A stretch of DNA of 64,000 bases, from positions 62,001 to 126,000 of the forward strand of contig JBGARJ010000009.1 in assembly GCA_044230315.1 (NCBI GenBank). Direction: 5' to 3'. Source of the stretch: M3007 sp044230315 (GTDB lineage Bacteria; Bacteroidota; Bacteroidia; Chitinophagales; Saprospiraceae). A model generated the notes under the pieces. That model searched no databases. It saw only the letters and a program-made list of their open reading frames with translations, and had not been told where the DNA came from. Position numbers and translations under genes: made by a program. Positions 26,870 through 36,092 of this stretch are shown here, piece by piece; the stretch's first letter is position 1, and each line of letters begins with the position of its first letter.

Positions 26870-28975
26870 ATGCCCTCTATAGCGGAATTGCTCAACGCCG
26901 CCCGGCGTCGTTCTTTTGTAGGGCGCGAGCAGGAAATTGAACTGTTCGAGCGTTTTCTCCAGAGTGATCCTCCCGATTGCGTATTGTTGTTTTTATATGG
27001 CACAGGCGGTCAGGGGAAAACAACACTGGCCAAACATCTGGCCGACTTGTGTACCGCACGCGGCCTCCACACGATCTCCATCGATGCCCGGGATATCGAT
27101 CCGCACCCCAACACCTTTTTGGATGCCGTTGGGCAGGCAGTACGCAAAGTATTGCCCGAACAGCCCTCCGGTACCAACCCTGATGTGTTCACGCTGTTGC
27201 GGGCCTTGCCGGGGAAAGCGGTTTTGTTTATCGATACCTATGAAAAAATCGTGCCCCTCGATGATTGGATCCGGTTGGAATTCCTGCCCAATTTGCCGGC
27301 TAAGATGCTGACAGTGATCGGTGGCCGCAATGCTCCCTCGCTCGCGTGGATGACCGACACGGGCTGGCGGATGCTGATGCGCTCGGTGCAGTTGCGCAAT
27401 TTCACGCCGGTCGAAAGCATGGAGTACCTCCAACGGCGAAGGATACCGGAAGAGAAGATCAAACCGATCGTCGATTTCACCCATGGCCACCCCCTGGCCT
27501 TGTCGGTAGTGGCCGATATTTATGAGCGCTTTCCGGATAAAAATTTTCACCCGGATGAATCGCCCGACGTGGTGCGCGCCTTGCTGCAGTTATTTGTCCA
27601 GCAAGTACCCAGCCCCATGCACCGCGCCGCGCTGGAGGTGTGTGCGCTGGTGAATATCCTGACCGAGTCGTTGCTGGCCGAGGTAATGGATGTGGAAGAT
27701 GTGAGCGAATTGTTCAACTGGCTTTGCACGCTGTCGTTTGTGTCCATTGGCCGGGAAGGTATTTATCCGCACGATATCACGCGCGAAGCCCTGGTCGCGG
27801 ATGTACGGTGGCGACACCCCGACTGGAATGCTACCCTGCACAACCGAACCCGCCGGTACTACCATCGGAAGCTGAAAGAAACCAGCGGAGAAGCGCAACG
27901 GCGGGTGCTATTCGATCTGTTGTACCTGCATCGTTCCAATGCCGTGGTGCGACCGTTTTTTGACTGGCAGGAAGCCGGTAGTTTTTGGGTTGACATAGCA
28001 CAAGCGTCTGATTTGCTGCAATTGCGCGAAATGGTGCTCCGGCAGGAAGGGGAGGAAAGCCTGCGGGCATTTGACCACTGGAGCAAACATCCGGCCGCTC
28101 AAACCTGGGTTTGGCGCGATGGCGCGCGCCAACCCAATGCGCTGCTGCTGAAAATCAACGGTCATGAACTGGCGGGCGCTTCCCTTTCCGGCCCCGATCC
28201 GGTCATGCAACAGGTGCTGGACTACCAAAACAAACACCTGCACCTGCGTCAGGGCGAGCAAGTAGCACTGTTTCGATTCTGGATGGCTAAGGAGACTCAT
28301 CAAGCGGTTTCACCCCTGCAAAGCAGTATTTTTCTGACCATCGTGCAATGCTATTTTGTGCCCGGGTTGGCGGTTAGCATGTTTGTAGTCGCCCAACCCG
28401 AATTTTGGAAACCCGCCTTTGCCTATGGGGATTTACAGCATGTGCCGGAAATAGACTTTCAGGTACAGGACATCCCATTCGGCTGGTACCTGCATGACTG
28501 GCGGGTACGGCCGCCCTTGGCATGGCTGGAATTGCTGGGCAAACGCGAAACGGATGCCAACGCGGGTGCAGGAGTCGAGACCGATGAGCCGGGGCTTCAA
28601 ATTTTGGTGCTCAGCGAGGCTGAATTTGCAGAGCATGTGGCGGAAGCATTAAAGCATTTCCACAATTCCGGGCAATTGCAACAGAATGCGCTGATCCGCT
28701 CCAAACTGGTGGTGCAGGAGTCTGCACCGGATGCGTCAGACGGGCAGCGCATCGCCATCCTTAAAGAAAAGATCAATGCTGTGATGCAGGAAATTGAAGC
28801 GTCGCCGATCGACGGCAAATACCACCGGGTGTTGTACCGCACGTTTCTGAACCCGGTGGGTAGCCAGGAAAAGACGGCTGATTTCCTCAATATGTCTTTC
28901 AGTACATACCGGCGTTATTTGCAGGCCGGAATTCAGCGAGTGACCGAAATGATGTGGCAGATGGAAATCCGGTAA
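26870..28975 (+). CDS. STAND-type ATPase with C-terminal helix-turn-helix-like region
   Basis: 701 residues, no signal peptide or membrane helix. N-terminal NTPase: FVGREQE (residues 16-22), Walker A GTGGQGKTT (44-52), Walker B LFIDTYEK (119-126) and GGRN (about 150), as in AAA_16/NB-ARC-like signalling ATPases. The arginine-rich winged region follows (HGHPLALSVVADIY), then a helical domain to about 370 and a mixed domain (370-600) with an acetyltransferase-like feel that I cannot name. The last 60 residues (EKTADFLNMSFSTYRRYLQAGI) resemble a DNA-binding HTH. Inference: an ATP-dependent transcriptional regulator comparable in layout to MalT-like proteins, but without a recognisable LuxR domain. 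It could equally be a defence-type STAND protein. The regulated gene is unknown. Confidence 0.72.
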   Translation: MPSIAELLNAARRRSFVGREQEIELFERFLQSDPPDCVLLFLYGTGGQGKTTLAKHLADLCTARGLHTISIDARDIDPHPNTFLDAVGQAVRKVLPEQPSGTNPDVFTLLRALPGKAVLFIDTYEKIVPLDDWIRLEFLPNLPAKMLTVIGGRNAPSLAWMTDTGWRMLMRSVQLRNFTPVESMEYLQRRRIPEEKIKPIVDFTHGHPLALSVVADIYERFPDKNFHPDESPDVVRALLQLFVQQVPSPMHRAALEVCALVNILTESLLAEVMDVEDVSELFNWLCTLSFVSIGREGIYPHDITREALVADVRWRHPDWNATLHNRTRRYYHRKLKETSGEAQRRVLFDLLYLHRSNAVVRPFFDWQEAGSFWVDIAQASDLLQLREMVLRQEGEESLRAFDHWSKHPAAQTWVWRDGARQPNALLLKINGHELAGASLSGPDPVMQQVLDYQNKHLHLRQGEQVALFRFWMAKETHQAVSPLQSSIFLTIVQCYFVPGLAVSMFVVAQPEFWKPAFAYGDLQHVPEIDFQVQDIPFGWYLHDWRVRPPLAWLELLGKRETDANAGAGVETDEPGLQILVLSEAEFAEHVAEALKHFHNSGQLQQNALIRSKLVVQESAPDASDGQRIAILKEKINAVMQEIEASPIDGKYHRVLYRTFLNPVGSQEKTADFLNMSFSTYRRYLQAGIQRVTEMMWQMEIR

Positions 28976-29021
28976 TATCGTTCAACCTCGGCCGCCCTGA
29001 ATACGGCCAAACAATTCAGTG

Positions 29022-30266
29022 ATGCGTGTTCTGTTTCCGATTTCACTTCTTTTGTGTGTGTTTTCCAACCCGCTCCCGGCACAACCGGGTTGTACCGATC
29101 CGCAGGCAAGCAATTACGACCCTAATGCTACCGGCAACGACGGCAGCTGTGCATACCCGGTGACGAATTATTCACTTTCGGTCAAAACACCCCTTTCTAC
29201 GATATTAAAAGAAAGCTCCGGCCTGGTTTGGGCAGGCGGGGCCCTATGGACACACAACGACACCGGCGACGGGCCGTACCTTTACCAGATCGATACGCTC
29301 ACCAATGCGATCCTCCAAACTGTCACGATCGGAGGCGCCACCAATGTGGATTGGGAAGACGTCGCTTTCGATGGGACCAACTTCTATGCTGGCGATTTTG
29401 GGAACAATGCCAATGGCAACCGGACCGACCTTAAAATATACAAATTCCCGCTTTCGGCCATTCCAGCAGGCGACGATGTCACCGTACCGGCCGACCAGGT
29501 ACAGGTCATCAATTTTAGTTACGAGGACCAGACCAATTTTACGCCGCAAGGTTCGAATAACACCAGTTTTGATTGCGAAGCCATGCTGTATCGCAATGGC
29601 GAATTGCATTTGTTCACGAAAGACTGGGTGAATCTCCGTACCACGCATTATACACTGCCCACCGTTTCTGGCACCTATTCGGCTGTCAAACGGGAATCGT
29701 TTTTTGTCAATGGCCTGGTGACGGGCGCAGATATAACCCCTCAAGGCGTCATCGTCCTGCTCGGGTATGCCGCTGCGGGCGGGCCTAATTTTTTGTGGCT
29801 GCTGTTTGACTATCCGCCTGGGTCATTCTTTGGCGGCAACAAACGCCGGATCGATCTCGGGTCGTGGTTGCTGGCTGGGCAGACGGAAGGTATTTGTTTT
29901 CGGAACAGTGCCAGCGGATATGTTTCGAATGAACAAGTCAGTCTCATTGTCCCGGCACGGTTGTACGGTTTTGATCTTTCCCAGTGGTTGCAACCTGTGT
30001 TTTTACCGGCAGTGACTCCGCCGGCACAGGATCGCACTCCCTGCCGGGTTGTTCCAGATCCGTTGCCTGTGGGGCAGCCGATATCGTTGCAGCCGTTGCC
30101 CCTGGATAATGCACGCCTTGTTATTTGGGATATGTGGGGTCGCTTGGCGTGGCAAGGCGCGTATGACCCATCTCTGCAGTACCCCCTTTCAGCCGGTTTG
30201 TATGTCCTCGAGGTCTGGAGCCCGGAGGGTGCTGTACGATGCGCCACATCGTTCATAGTCCGGTAA
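29022..30266 (+). CDS. Secreted T9SS type A protein with GCTD...DGSC motif and propeller-like domain
   Basis: 414 residues from the ATG at 29022 (a GTG at 29019 is also in frame). Signal peptide MRVLFPISLLLCVFSNPLPA, followed at once by GCTDPQASNYDPNATGNDG, a Cys-bounded module common in Bacteroidota secreted proteins. Residues about 45-330 have regularly spaced strands (SGLVWAGGALWTHNDTGDG, VDWEDVAFDGTNFYAGDFG) that look like a beta-propeller/esterase-like fold, though no catalytic residues are evident. It ends with a sorting domain (VVPDPLPVGQPISLQPL...AGLYVLEVWSPEG). The protein should be on the surface or released; function unknown. Confidence 0.8.
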   Translation: MRVLFPISLLLCVFSNPLPAQPGCTDPQASNYDPNATGNDGSCAYPVTNYSLSVKTPLSTILKESSGLVWAGGALWTHNDTGDGPYLYQIDTLTNAILQTVTIGGATNVDWEDVAFDGTNFYAGDFGNNANGNRTDLKIYKFPLSAIPAGDDVTVPADQVQVINFSYEDQTNFTPQGSNNTSFDCEAMLYRNGELHLFTKDWVNLRTTHYTLPTVSGTYSAVKRESFFVNGLVTGADITPQGVIVLLGYAAAGGPNFLWLLFDYPPGSFFGGNKRRIDLGSWLLAGQTEGICFRNSASGYVSNEQVSLIVPARLYGFDLSQWLQPVFLPAVTPPAQDRTPCRVVPDPLPVGQPISLQPLPLDNARLVIWDMWGRLAWQGAYDPSLQYPLSAGLYVLEVWSPEGAVRCATSFIVR

Positions 30267-30272
30267 AAAATA

Positions 30273-30308
30273 AAAAACGCCCTTCAACGAACGTAGAGGA
30301 GCGTTTTT
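30273..30308. terminator. Bidirectional terminator between convergent genes
   Basis: AAAAACGC (30273-30280) pairs with GCGTTTTT (30301-30308) with a 20-nt loop. T-runs lie on both strands. It lies 6 bp past one stop codon and 26 bp before the lpdA stop. Confidence 0.78.
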
Positions 30309-30334
30309 ATTTAATCCCGGCAGGGAAGAATACC

Positions 30335-31735
30335 TTACAAGTGGATCACTTCGCCATATGCAGCTGCAGTCGCTTCCATGACGGCTTCGCTCATGGTGGG
30401 GTGCGGGTGGATAGATTTTAGGATTTCGTGGCCGGTCGTTTCCAGTTTGCGGGCCGCCACTACTTCTGCGATCATTTCGGTGACATTGGACCCGATCATG
30501 TGGGCGCCCAGCCATTCGCCGTATTTTTTGTCAAAAATCACTTTTACAAACCCTTCGGGCGCACCGGCCGCTTTGGCTTTGCCGGAAGCGGTAAACGGAA
30601 ACTTGCCAACCAGGATGTCATAGCCGGCTTCTTTGGCGGCTTGCTCGGTGAAACCCACCGATGCGATTTCAGGCGAGCAGTAGGTGCAGCCGGGAATGTT
30701 GTTGTAATCGATGGGCTCCACATGCAAGCCGGCAATATGCTCTACGCAGGTAATGCCTTCTGCGCTAGCTACATGCGCCAGGGCTTGTGTATTCAATACG
30801 TCGCCAATGGCATATATGCCCGGTACATTGGTTTGGTAAAAGGTATCCACGTTGATATAACCGCGTTCTGTGGCAATGCCAAGGGTTTCCAACCCAATGT
30901 TTTCAGTATTGGGGGTTACGCCTGCAGCGCTCAGGACTACATCGCAGGCAATCGTTTCCGTTTTGCCTTCTTTGCGGTTCTTCATGTTCACTTTCACTTC
31001 TTTGCCGGAAGTGTCAATGCTTTCTACCGCCCAGCCGCCGTACACTTTCATGCCTTTGCGGGTATACAATTTGCCCAGCTCTTTCGAAATATCGGCATCT
31101 TCCCGGGGGACCAGGCCTTGTTCCAGGAATTCGACGATCGACACTTCCGTGCCCAGCGTATGATAAAAATATCCAAATTCGACACCAATAGCCCCGGCGC
31201 CGACGACCACCATTCGTTTGGGTTGTTTTTCCAGCGACATGGCTTTGCGGTAATCGATGATCTTCTTCCCATCGATCGGCAAATTGGGCAACTCCTTGGC
31301 CCGGCCGCCGGTAGCGATAATAATATGTTTGGCCGAGTATTCCGCCACTTTACCATCTGCATCCGTGACAGCCACTTTCGGGCCGCTGACCAATTTGGCG
31401 TTGCCATTGATCACCGTGATTTTGTTCTTTTTCATCAAAAACTGCACGCCTTTGCTCATGCCATCCGCCACGCCGCGGCTGCGTTTGATCATCGCGTCAA
31501 AATCCGCTTCGGCGCTGCCGGCGATCTTGATGCCATAGTCTTGTGCGTGGTTCAGGTATTCAAAAACCTGGGCGCTTTTCAACAGCGCTTTGGTTGGAAT
31601 ACAGCCCCAGTTCAGGCAAATACCGCCCAGGCTTTCGCGTTCGATAATGGCCGTATTCAGGCCGAGTTGTGCGGCGCGTATAGCGGCTACGTAGCCTCCG
31701 GGACCACTGCCGATGACGATAAGATCGAAGTTCAT
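30335..31735 (-). CDS. lpdA: Dihydrolipoyl dehydrogenase
   Basis: 466 residues, full length. FAD-binding GSGPGGYVAAIRAAQLG, redox pair GGICLNWGCIPTK (Cys40/Cys45), NAD-binding VVVGAGAIGVEFGYF, a second FAD motif GDVLNTQALAHVASAEG, and the C-terminal catalytic HPHPTMSEAVMEA (His-Glu pair). It is the E3 subunit shared by pyruvate and 2-oxoglutarate dehydrogenase complexes and the glycine cleavage system; it reoxidises dihydrolipoamide with NAD+ in the cytoplasm. No E1 or E2 gene is adjacent, so it is expressed on its own, probably from the -7 element at 31820-31827. Convergent with the T9SS protein gene. Confidence 0.96.
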   Translation of the reverse strand: MNFDLIVIGSGPGGYVAAIRAAQLGLNTAIIERESLGGICLNWGCIPTKALLKSAQVFEYLNHAQDYGIKIAGSAEADFDAMIKRSRGVADGMSKGVQFLMKKNKITVINGNAKLVSGPKVAVTDADGKVAEYSAKHIIIATGGRAKELPNLPIDGKKIIDYRKAMSLEKQPKRMVVVGAGAIGVEFGYFYHTLGTEVSIVEFLEQGLVPREDADISKELGKLYTRKGMKVYGGWAVESIDTSGKEVKVNMKNRKEGKTETIACDVVLSAAGVTPNTENIGLETLGIATERGYINVDTFYQTNVPGIYAIGDVLNTQALAHVASAEGITCVEHIAGLHVEPIDYNNIPGCTYCSPEIASVGFTEQAAKEAGYDILVGKFPFTASGKAKAAGAPEGFVKVIFDKKYGEWLGAHMIGSNVTEMIAEVVAARKLETTGHEILKSIHPHPTMSEAVMEATAAAYGEVIHL

Positions 31736-31819
31736 TATTGTTGATCGTTGTTGATTGGAAGGTGAACGGCAGAGCGCTCAGCATCTTAACTCAAAAAATA
31801 AAATTTGGTTCGAGCGGGG

Positions 31820-31827
31820 CAAAGATA
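31820..31827 (-). promoter_or_regulatory. -7 promoter element for lpdA (TATCTTTG)
   Basis: Exact TAnnTTTG, minus strand, 84 bp before the lpdA start, giving a leader of about 75 nt. Confidence 0.42.
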
Positions 31828-31902
31828 ATTTGCGCCGATGAATTTTTTGGCGAATTGGCAAAACGACCTTATTTACAAGTGCTAAGCAGCTGCCCAAAAC
31901 GG

Positions 31903-33138
31903 TTATATTGTTTCCACATAGTTCAAGTCTTCTTCAAATGTTTCCCGCATGCCGATCAGGGCTAGAAAGGCAATAAGCAGACAGATGCCGCCGACAATCC
32001 AGGCCGCCGACAGGACATTGCCGGTAACAGCCGGACCTTTGAGCCATTTGAAGGATGCGCCGATCGGCACCAGCATTCCCCGGGCGAAATTGGGTACCGA
32101 AGTGGCAACGGTAGCACGCAGATTGGTGCCAAACTGCTCCGCTCCGATGGTGACAAAGATGACCCAAAATCCGACGGAGATACCCAGCAGAAAATGAGCG
32201 ATGTAAAATGCGCCCGGGCTGGCAAAATGGCCGGCCAGATAATAGGTCACGGCCAACACGTCCAGCGTCAAAAAAATCCACATCACTTTTAAGCGGCTCC
32301 TCAGGTATTGACTTAGCAACCCGGAGGCGATATCACCGAGGATCAATCCGGAATAACAAGCAGCGATAGCATTTCCACCCGTGATGCCGTTCAGACCCTT
32401 CGCCTGCCCGAATTCCGGCGCCAGTGTAACCAGTACACCAACAACAAACCAGGTTGGAAAACCAATTAACAAACATCGGACGAACCGGTTAAACCGGCTC
32501 CAGTTGTTGAACAAAGCCAAAAAATTGCCCCGCTGAACGTGGCTGGCTGCCTGCGCCTGGCGAAACATGCCCGATTCGCTTACGCTGACCCGCAAAACCA
32601 ACAGCAATAGGCCCAGGCCGCCGCCAATATAAAAACACATCCGCCAGGGGAAAAACAAGTCGACTACCCAAGCGAGTAGCGCACCGCTCAGACCAACTGT
32701 GGCCACGATCATCGTTCCGTAGCCCCGTTTTTCTTTCGGCATGATCTCTGAAACCAGCGTAATGCCCGCACCGAGCTCGCCGGCAAGGCCAACACCGGCA
32801 ATAAACCGGAAAAAAGCATAAGCGCCAGCTGTAGTAGCCAGCCCGTTCAGGATATTGGCTATGGAATAGAGAAATATCGAAAAGTAAAGCACCCGAACGC
32901 GCCCTTTTTTATCCCCCAAAACGCCCCAAAGCAGGCCGCCCAGGAGCATGCCGGCCATTTGCCAATTGAGCAGCGCAATGCCGGTGTCGGTCAGCGCCTG
33001 GCCGCTGAAACCGAGGTCGCGCAAGCTCTTTACGCGAACAAAACCAAACAAAAGCAAGTCGTAGATGTCTACAAAGTAGCCAAGGGCGGCTACCACAACG
33101 GCGGCATTCAGGAGTTTCACCGGTTTTTCATGCTGCAT
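31903..33138 (-). CDS. MFS transporter (metabolite:H+ symporter-like)
   Basis: 411 residues from the ATG at 33138 (MQHEKPVKLL); an ATG three codons upstream is also possible. Twelve membrane segments are seen. Motif A is GDKKGRVRVL between TM2 and TM3. The first helix YFVDIYDLLLFGFVR carries the Asp typical of the MHS/sugar-porter branch that takes up small organic acids or sugars with protons. FRFIAGVGLAGELGAG and EIMPKEKRGYGTMIV fit the same group. The substrate cannot be read from the sequence. The gene is isolated between lpdA and a Nudix gene. Confidence 0.88.
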   Translation of the reverse strand: MQHEKPVKLLNAAVVVAALGYFVDIYDLLLFGFVRVKSLRDLGFSGQALTDTGIALLNWQMAGMLLGGLLWGVLGDKKGRVRVLYFSIFLYSIANILNGLATTAGAYAFFRFIAGVGLAGELGAGITLVSEIMPKEKRGYGTMIVATVGLSGALLAWVVDLFFPWRMCFYIGGGLGLLLLVLRVSVSESGMFRQAQAASHVQRGNFLALFNNWSRFNRFVRCLLIGFPTWFVVGVLVTLAPEFGQAKGLNGITGGNAIAACYSGLILGDIASGLLSQYLRSRLKVMWIFLTLDVLAVTYYLAGHFASPGAFYIAHFLLGISVGFWVIFVTIGAEQFGTNLRATVATSVPNFARGMLVPIGASFKWLKGPAVTGNVLSAAWIVGGICLLIAFLALIGMRETFEEDLNYVETI

Positions 33139-33287
33139 GGCACACATGTGGCTAAATTGATGAATATTGTGCTCTGATGGGCAAATAACGCTAATTCCCG
33201 CTTTTTCACTCCGATTGATTGCACAATCTTTGGCTTGTTTTCATGATCTGATCCGACACCGCCTGAATCTTTTGGTAATTACGCACG

Positions 33288-33848
33288 ATGAACGATTTGC
33301 ATATGAGTGACCCGCAGCCCTGGCTTGTTGAGGAAAGCCGCTATGTGTATGACCGAAAACCGTATATGATCCTGCGGGAAGACTCCGTCCGGCTCCCCAA
33401 CGGCGCGCTAATTCCCGATTATTTTGTGTTCGAATATCCTGATTGGGTATCCGTGCTGGCCGTCACGAAGGAAGAGCGTTTTGTGCTCATCCGGCAATAC
33501 CGACATGGGATTGGCGCCGTTCACTTTGAGCTGGCTGCCGGCGTGGTCGATCCCCATGAACCGTTGCTGCAGAGTGCGCGGCGTGAATTGTTGGAGGAAA
33601 CCGGCTATGGCGGCGGGCATTGGGAACCCTGGATGAAAGCTTGTGCCAACCCGGGCACCCATACCAATTGGTGCCACATTTTTCTGGCTACCGGGGTAGA
33701 ACAAATTGGCGCCCAGCAACTCGAACGAACAGAAGATATTACGGTACAAATGCTACCGAAGTCGGCCGTATTGGATGTACTGCGGTCGGGTGGGGTGGCG
33801 CAGGCCTTACACGCTGCGGCGCTTTGGCGGTATTTTGCCGAGCGCTAG
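33288..33848 (+). CDS. Nudix hydrolase, ADP-ribose pyrophosphatase-like
   Basis: 186 residues; a second in-frame ATG five codons in (33303) is equally plausible. A complete Nudix box GVVDPHEPLLQSARRELLEETGY fits Gx5Ex7REUxEExGU without exception. Upstream VLIRQYRHGIGAVHFELAAG and downstream NPGTHTNWCHIFLATGV fit the ADP-ribose/nucleoside-diphosphate-sugar branch. It hydrolyses an X-linked nucleoside diphosphate with Mg2+ in the cytoplasm. Substrate not certain. It is followed after 77 bp by a large T9SS gene, probably unrelated. Confidence 0.9.
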   Translation: MNDLHMSDPQPWLVEESRYVYDRKPYMILREDSVRLPNGALIPDYFVFEYPDWVSVLAVTKEERFVLIRQYRHGIGAVHFELAAGVVDPHEPLLQSARRELLEETGYGGGHWEPWMKACANPGTHTNWCHIFLATGVEQIGAQQLERTEDITVQMLPKSAVLDVLRSGGVAQALHAAALWRYFAER

Positions 33849-33925
33849 CATATAAATTATGACCGTTTTTGTGCCCCGGGCATTTTATGGGCAGCGATAG
33901 CGGGCACTTGCCTCATCTTTGACAT

Positions 33926-36064
33926 ATGAAACAAATTCTACTCTTGGTTTTGGGGCTGTTTTGCGCCGCCGAATTGTTGCATGCCACTCATATCGTGGGT
34001 GGCGAAATCACCTATGTATGCCTTGGTAACGACGAATATGCCGTCCGGCTCACGGTTTATCGCGACTGCTACAACGGCCAGCCGCCATTCGATAATCCGG
34101 CTTCCCTGGGTGTTTACGACGCCGATTGGAACCTGATCCAGGATTATTACCTGTACGTCAATCCGGACGATACATTGCCGGTTGTATTGGAAAATCCGTG
34201 TCTTGTGGCGCCACCCAATGTATGTGTGCACCGCACCTCCTATACCAGAACCATCAAGCTGCCCTACCGGCCGGGCGGCTATACGCTGGTGTACCAGCGT
34301 TGCTGTCGCAACCAATTGATCCGCAACCTGCCTGATCCGTTAAATACCGGCATTTCGATCATTGCCTATATTTCCGACCAAACTATGAAGGCCTGCAACA
34401 GCGCTGCCGTGTTCAACAAATGGCCGCCGGTGGCAATCTGCGTGCATGAGCCGATCGACTTTGACCACTCCGCTACCGACCCCGATGGCGACTCCCTGGT
34501 ATACCGCCTGTGTACGCCGCTCAACGGCCCGGACTCGTTGGTGCCACAACCCGACCCGCCCTTTCGAGGCCCCTACCTGGAGGTAAAATGGAATGATCCG
34601 CCCTATAATTTGTCCAATGTACTGGGCGGCGATCCATTGACCATTAACCCTTCCACCGGGTGGATGACCGGTGTGCCCGATATGGTGGGCAATTTTGTTG
34701 TGGGCGTTTGTGTGGACGAATACCGTGGCGGGGAGTTGATTTCTACGACCCGGCGTGATTTCCAGTATAACGTTGCCGACTGCGGCACACCTAAAGCGGC
34801 GTTTTTTGCGCCGGCGAATGTTTGTGAAAACGAAGTGGTCAAGTTCACCAATCAAAGCGCTGCACTGACCTATAAATGGTATTTCGATTGGCCAAACAAC
34901 CTGACCCTGACGAGTAATGAACGTTCCCCATCGTATCAGTTTCCGGATACCGGCACGTATAAAGTTGCCTTGATTGTTGCCCCCGGCGAGCCCTGCGCCG
35001 ACACGATGGTGCAGGAAATCCACGTAGGCGATTTTCATATCGATGCTGCGTTTACGCTGGAAACCCCGCTTTGCGACAACAATGGCATGGTGGTGCAGGC
35101 TTTTAACAAGAGCGTTGACACCATTTATGGCATTGCCTCCTGGCAGTGGCGGCTCACCGGCCCCAGTGGTTTTAATATACAAACCGCAGTGAAAGACCCG
35201 ACCTTTGTGGTCACCAAGCCCGGGAGTTATAAACTGCGTCTGGTAGCCGTGTCGAACGGCGGATGCCGGGATACGCTAACCCGTCAATTCAATGCGCCGA
35301 TACCTGAGTTGGACAGTTTAAAAGAGGACTTGTCGATGTGTGTCGGCGACACGGTGCGATTAAATTCGGGCGCCGACCCGGGCCTCATCTATGCCTATAC
35401 CTGGTCGCCGCCCGGTACTTTGAGCGACACGCTGGCGGCCGATCCACTGGCCTTTCCTTTGACCACTACAGATTATTTTGTGACCGTGGTCAATGGCAAT
35501 TGTACCTTCAACGGGAGTGTTACGGTACATGTGTACGATACTTCCGCTTTATCGGTAAGTGCGACGCCTACGACCATTTATAAAGGGGAAACGGCTCAAT
35601 TGACCGCTGTCTACGCCGGAACCGAACCGATCCTTTGGTCGCCGGCAGGTTCTTTATCCAACCCAAAATCACTGACCCCGGTGGCTTCGCCCGCCGAGAC
35701 CACCACTTATACGGCCACCATTCAACTTAGCAGCGGGTGCGTTTTACAGCGATTCGTGACGATTGTGATATTAACTCCCTTGTGTAAAGAGCCGTTTGTG
35801 TTTTTACCGACGGGTTTTTCTCCCAATGGCGATGGCGAAAATGATGTGCTGAAACTGGAAACCCGGTTTGCTACGGAGGCTTACTGGGCCATATACAACC
35901 GCTGGGGGCAAAAGATTTTTGAAACCAGCAACCTGGATGGTGCATGGGACGGTACCTTCAAGGGTGAAGCCCAGCCCGTTGATACATATGGCTACTACCT
36001 TCGGGTGCGTTGTCCGGGCGGATCAGAATGGGTCAAAAAAGGGAATATCACCCTGCTGCGATGA
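33926..36064 (+). CDS. T9SS type B surface protein with PKD-like domains
   Basis: 712 residues. Signal peptide MKQILLLVLGLFCAAELLHA, then a conserved N-terminal domain (THIVGGEITYVCLGNDEY...VYRDCYNG) shared with the convergent neighbour and with many Bacteroidota surface proteins. A block FDHSATDPDGDSLVYRLC follows, then two to three PKD/Ig-like domains (YKWYFDWPNN...FPDTGTYKVALI; WSPPGTLSDTLAADPLAFP). The C-terminal about 90 residues are the gliding-motility-associated sorting domain (PTGFSPNGDGENDVLKL...YNRWGQKIFE...DGTFKGEAQPV...GNITLLR). A surface adhesin role is inferred. It is a paralogue of the gene at 36078-38345. Confidence 0.87.
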   Translation: MKQILLLVLGLFCAAELLHATHIVGGEITYVCLGNDEYAVRLTVYRDCYNGQPPFDNPASLGVYDADWNLIQDYYLYVNPDDTLPVVLENPCLVAPPNVCVHRTSYTRTIKLPYRPGGYTLVYQRCCRNQLIRNLPDPLNTGISIIAYISDQTMKACNSAAVFNKWPPVAICVHEPIDFDHSATDPDGDSLVYRLCTPLNGPDSLVPQPDPPFRGPYLEVKWNDPPYNLSNVLGGDPLTINPSTGWMTGVPDMVGNFVVGVCVDEYRGGELISTTRRDFQYNVADCGTPKAAFFAPANVCENEVVKFTNQSAALTYKWYFDWPNNLTLTSNERSPSYQFPDTGTYKVALIVAPGEPCADTMVQEIHVGDFHIDAAFTLETPLCDNNGMVVQAFNKSVDTIYGIASWQWRLTGPSGFNIQTAVKDPTFVVTKPGSYKLRLVAVSNGGCRDTLTRQFNAPIPELDSLKEDLSMCVGDTVRLNSGADPGLIYAYTWSPPGTLSDTLAADPLAFPLTTTDYFVTVVNGNCTFNGSVTVHVYDTSALSVSATPTTIYKGETAQLTAVYAGTEPILWSPAGSLSNPKSLTPVASPAETTTYTATIQLSSGCVLQRFVTIVILTPLCKEPFVFLPTGFSPNGDGENDVLKLETRFATEAYWAIYNRWGQKIFETSNLDGAWDGTFKGEAQPVDTYGYYLRVRCPGGSEWVKKGNITLLR

Positions 36065-36092
36065 ACACTTCAAGGCGTCATCGGAGCAGGGT
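36050..36092. terminator. Stem-loop formed by the two convergent stop-codon regions
   Basis: ACCCTGCTGCGATGA (36050-36064) and TCATCGGAGCAGGGT (36078-36092) are inverted repeats with 14 of 15 pairs and a 13-nt loop. Each arm is the last five codons (T-L-L-R-stop) of one paralogue. There is no U-tract, but no other terminator fits between the genes. Confidence 0.55.

Noticed and set aside
30428..31744. 438-codon frame opposite lpdA
   Set aside because: It is a shadow of a perfectly conserved dihydrolipoyl dehydrogenase.
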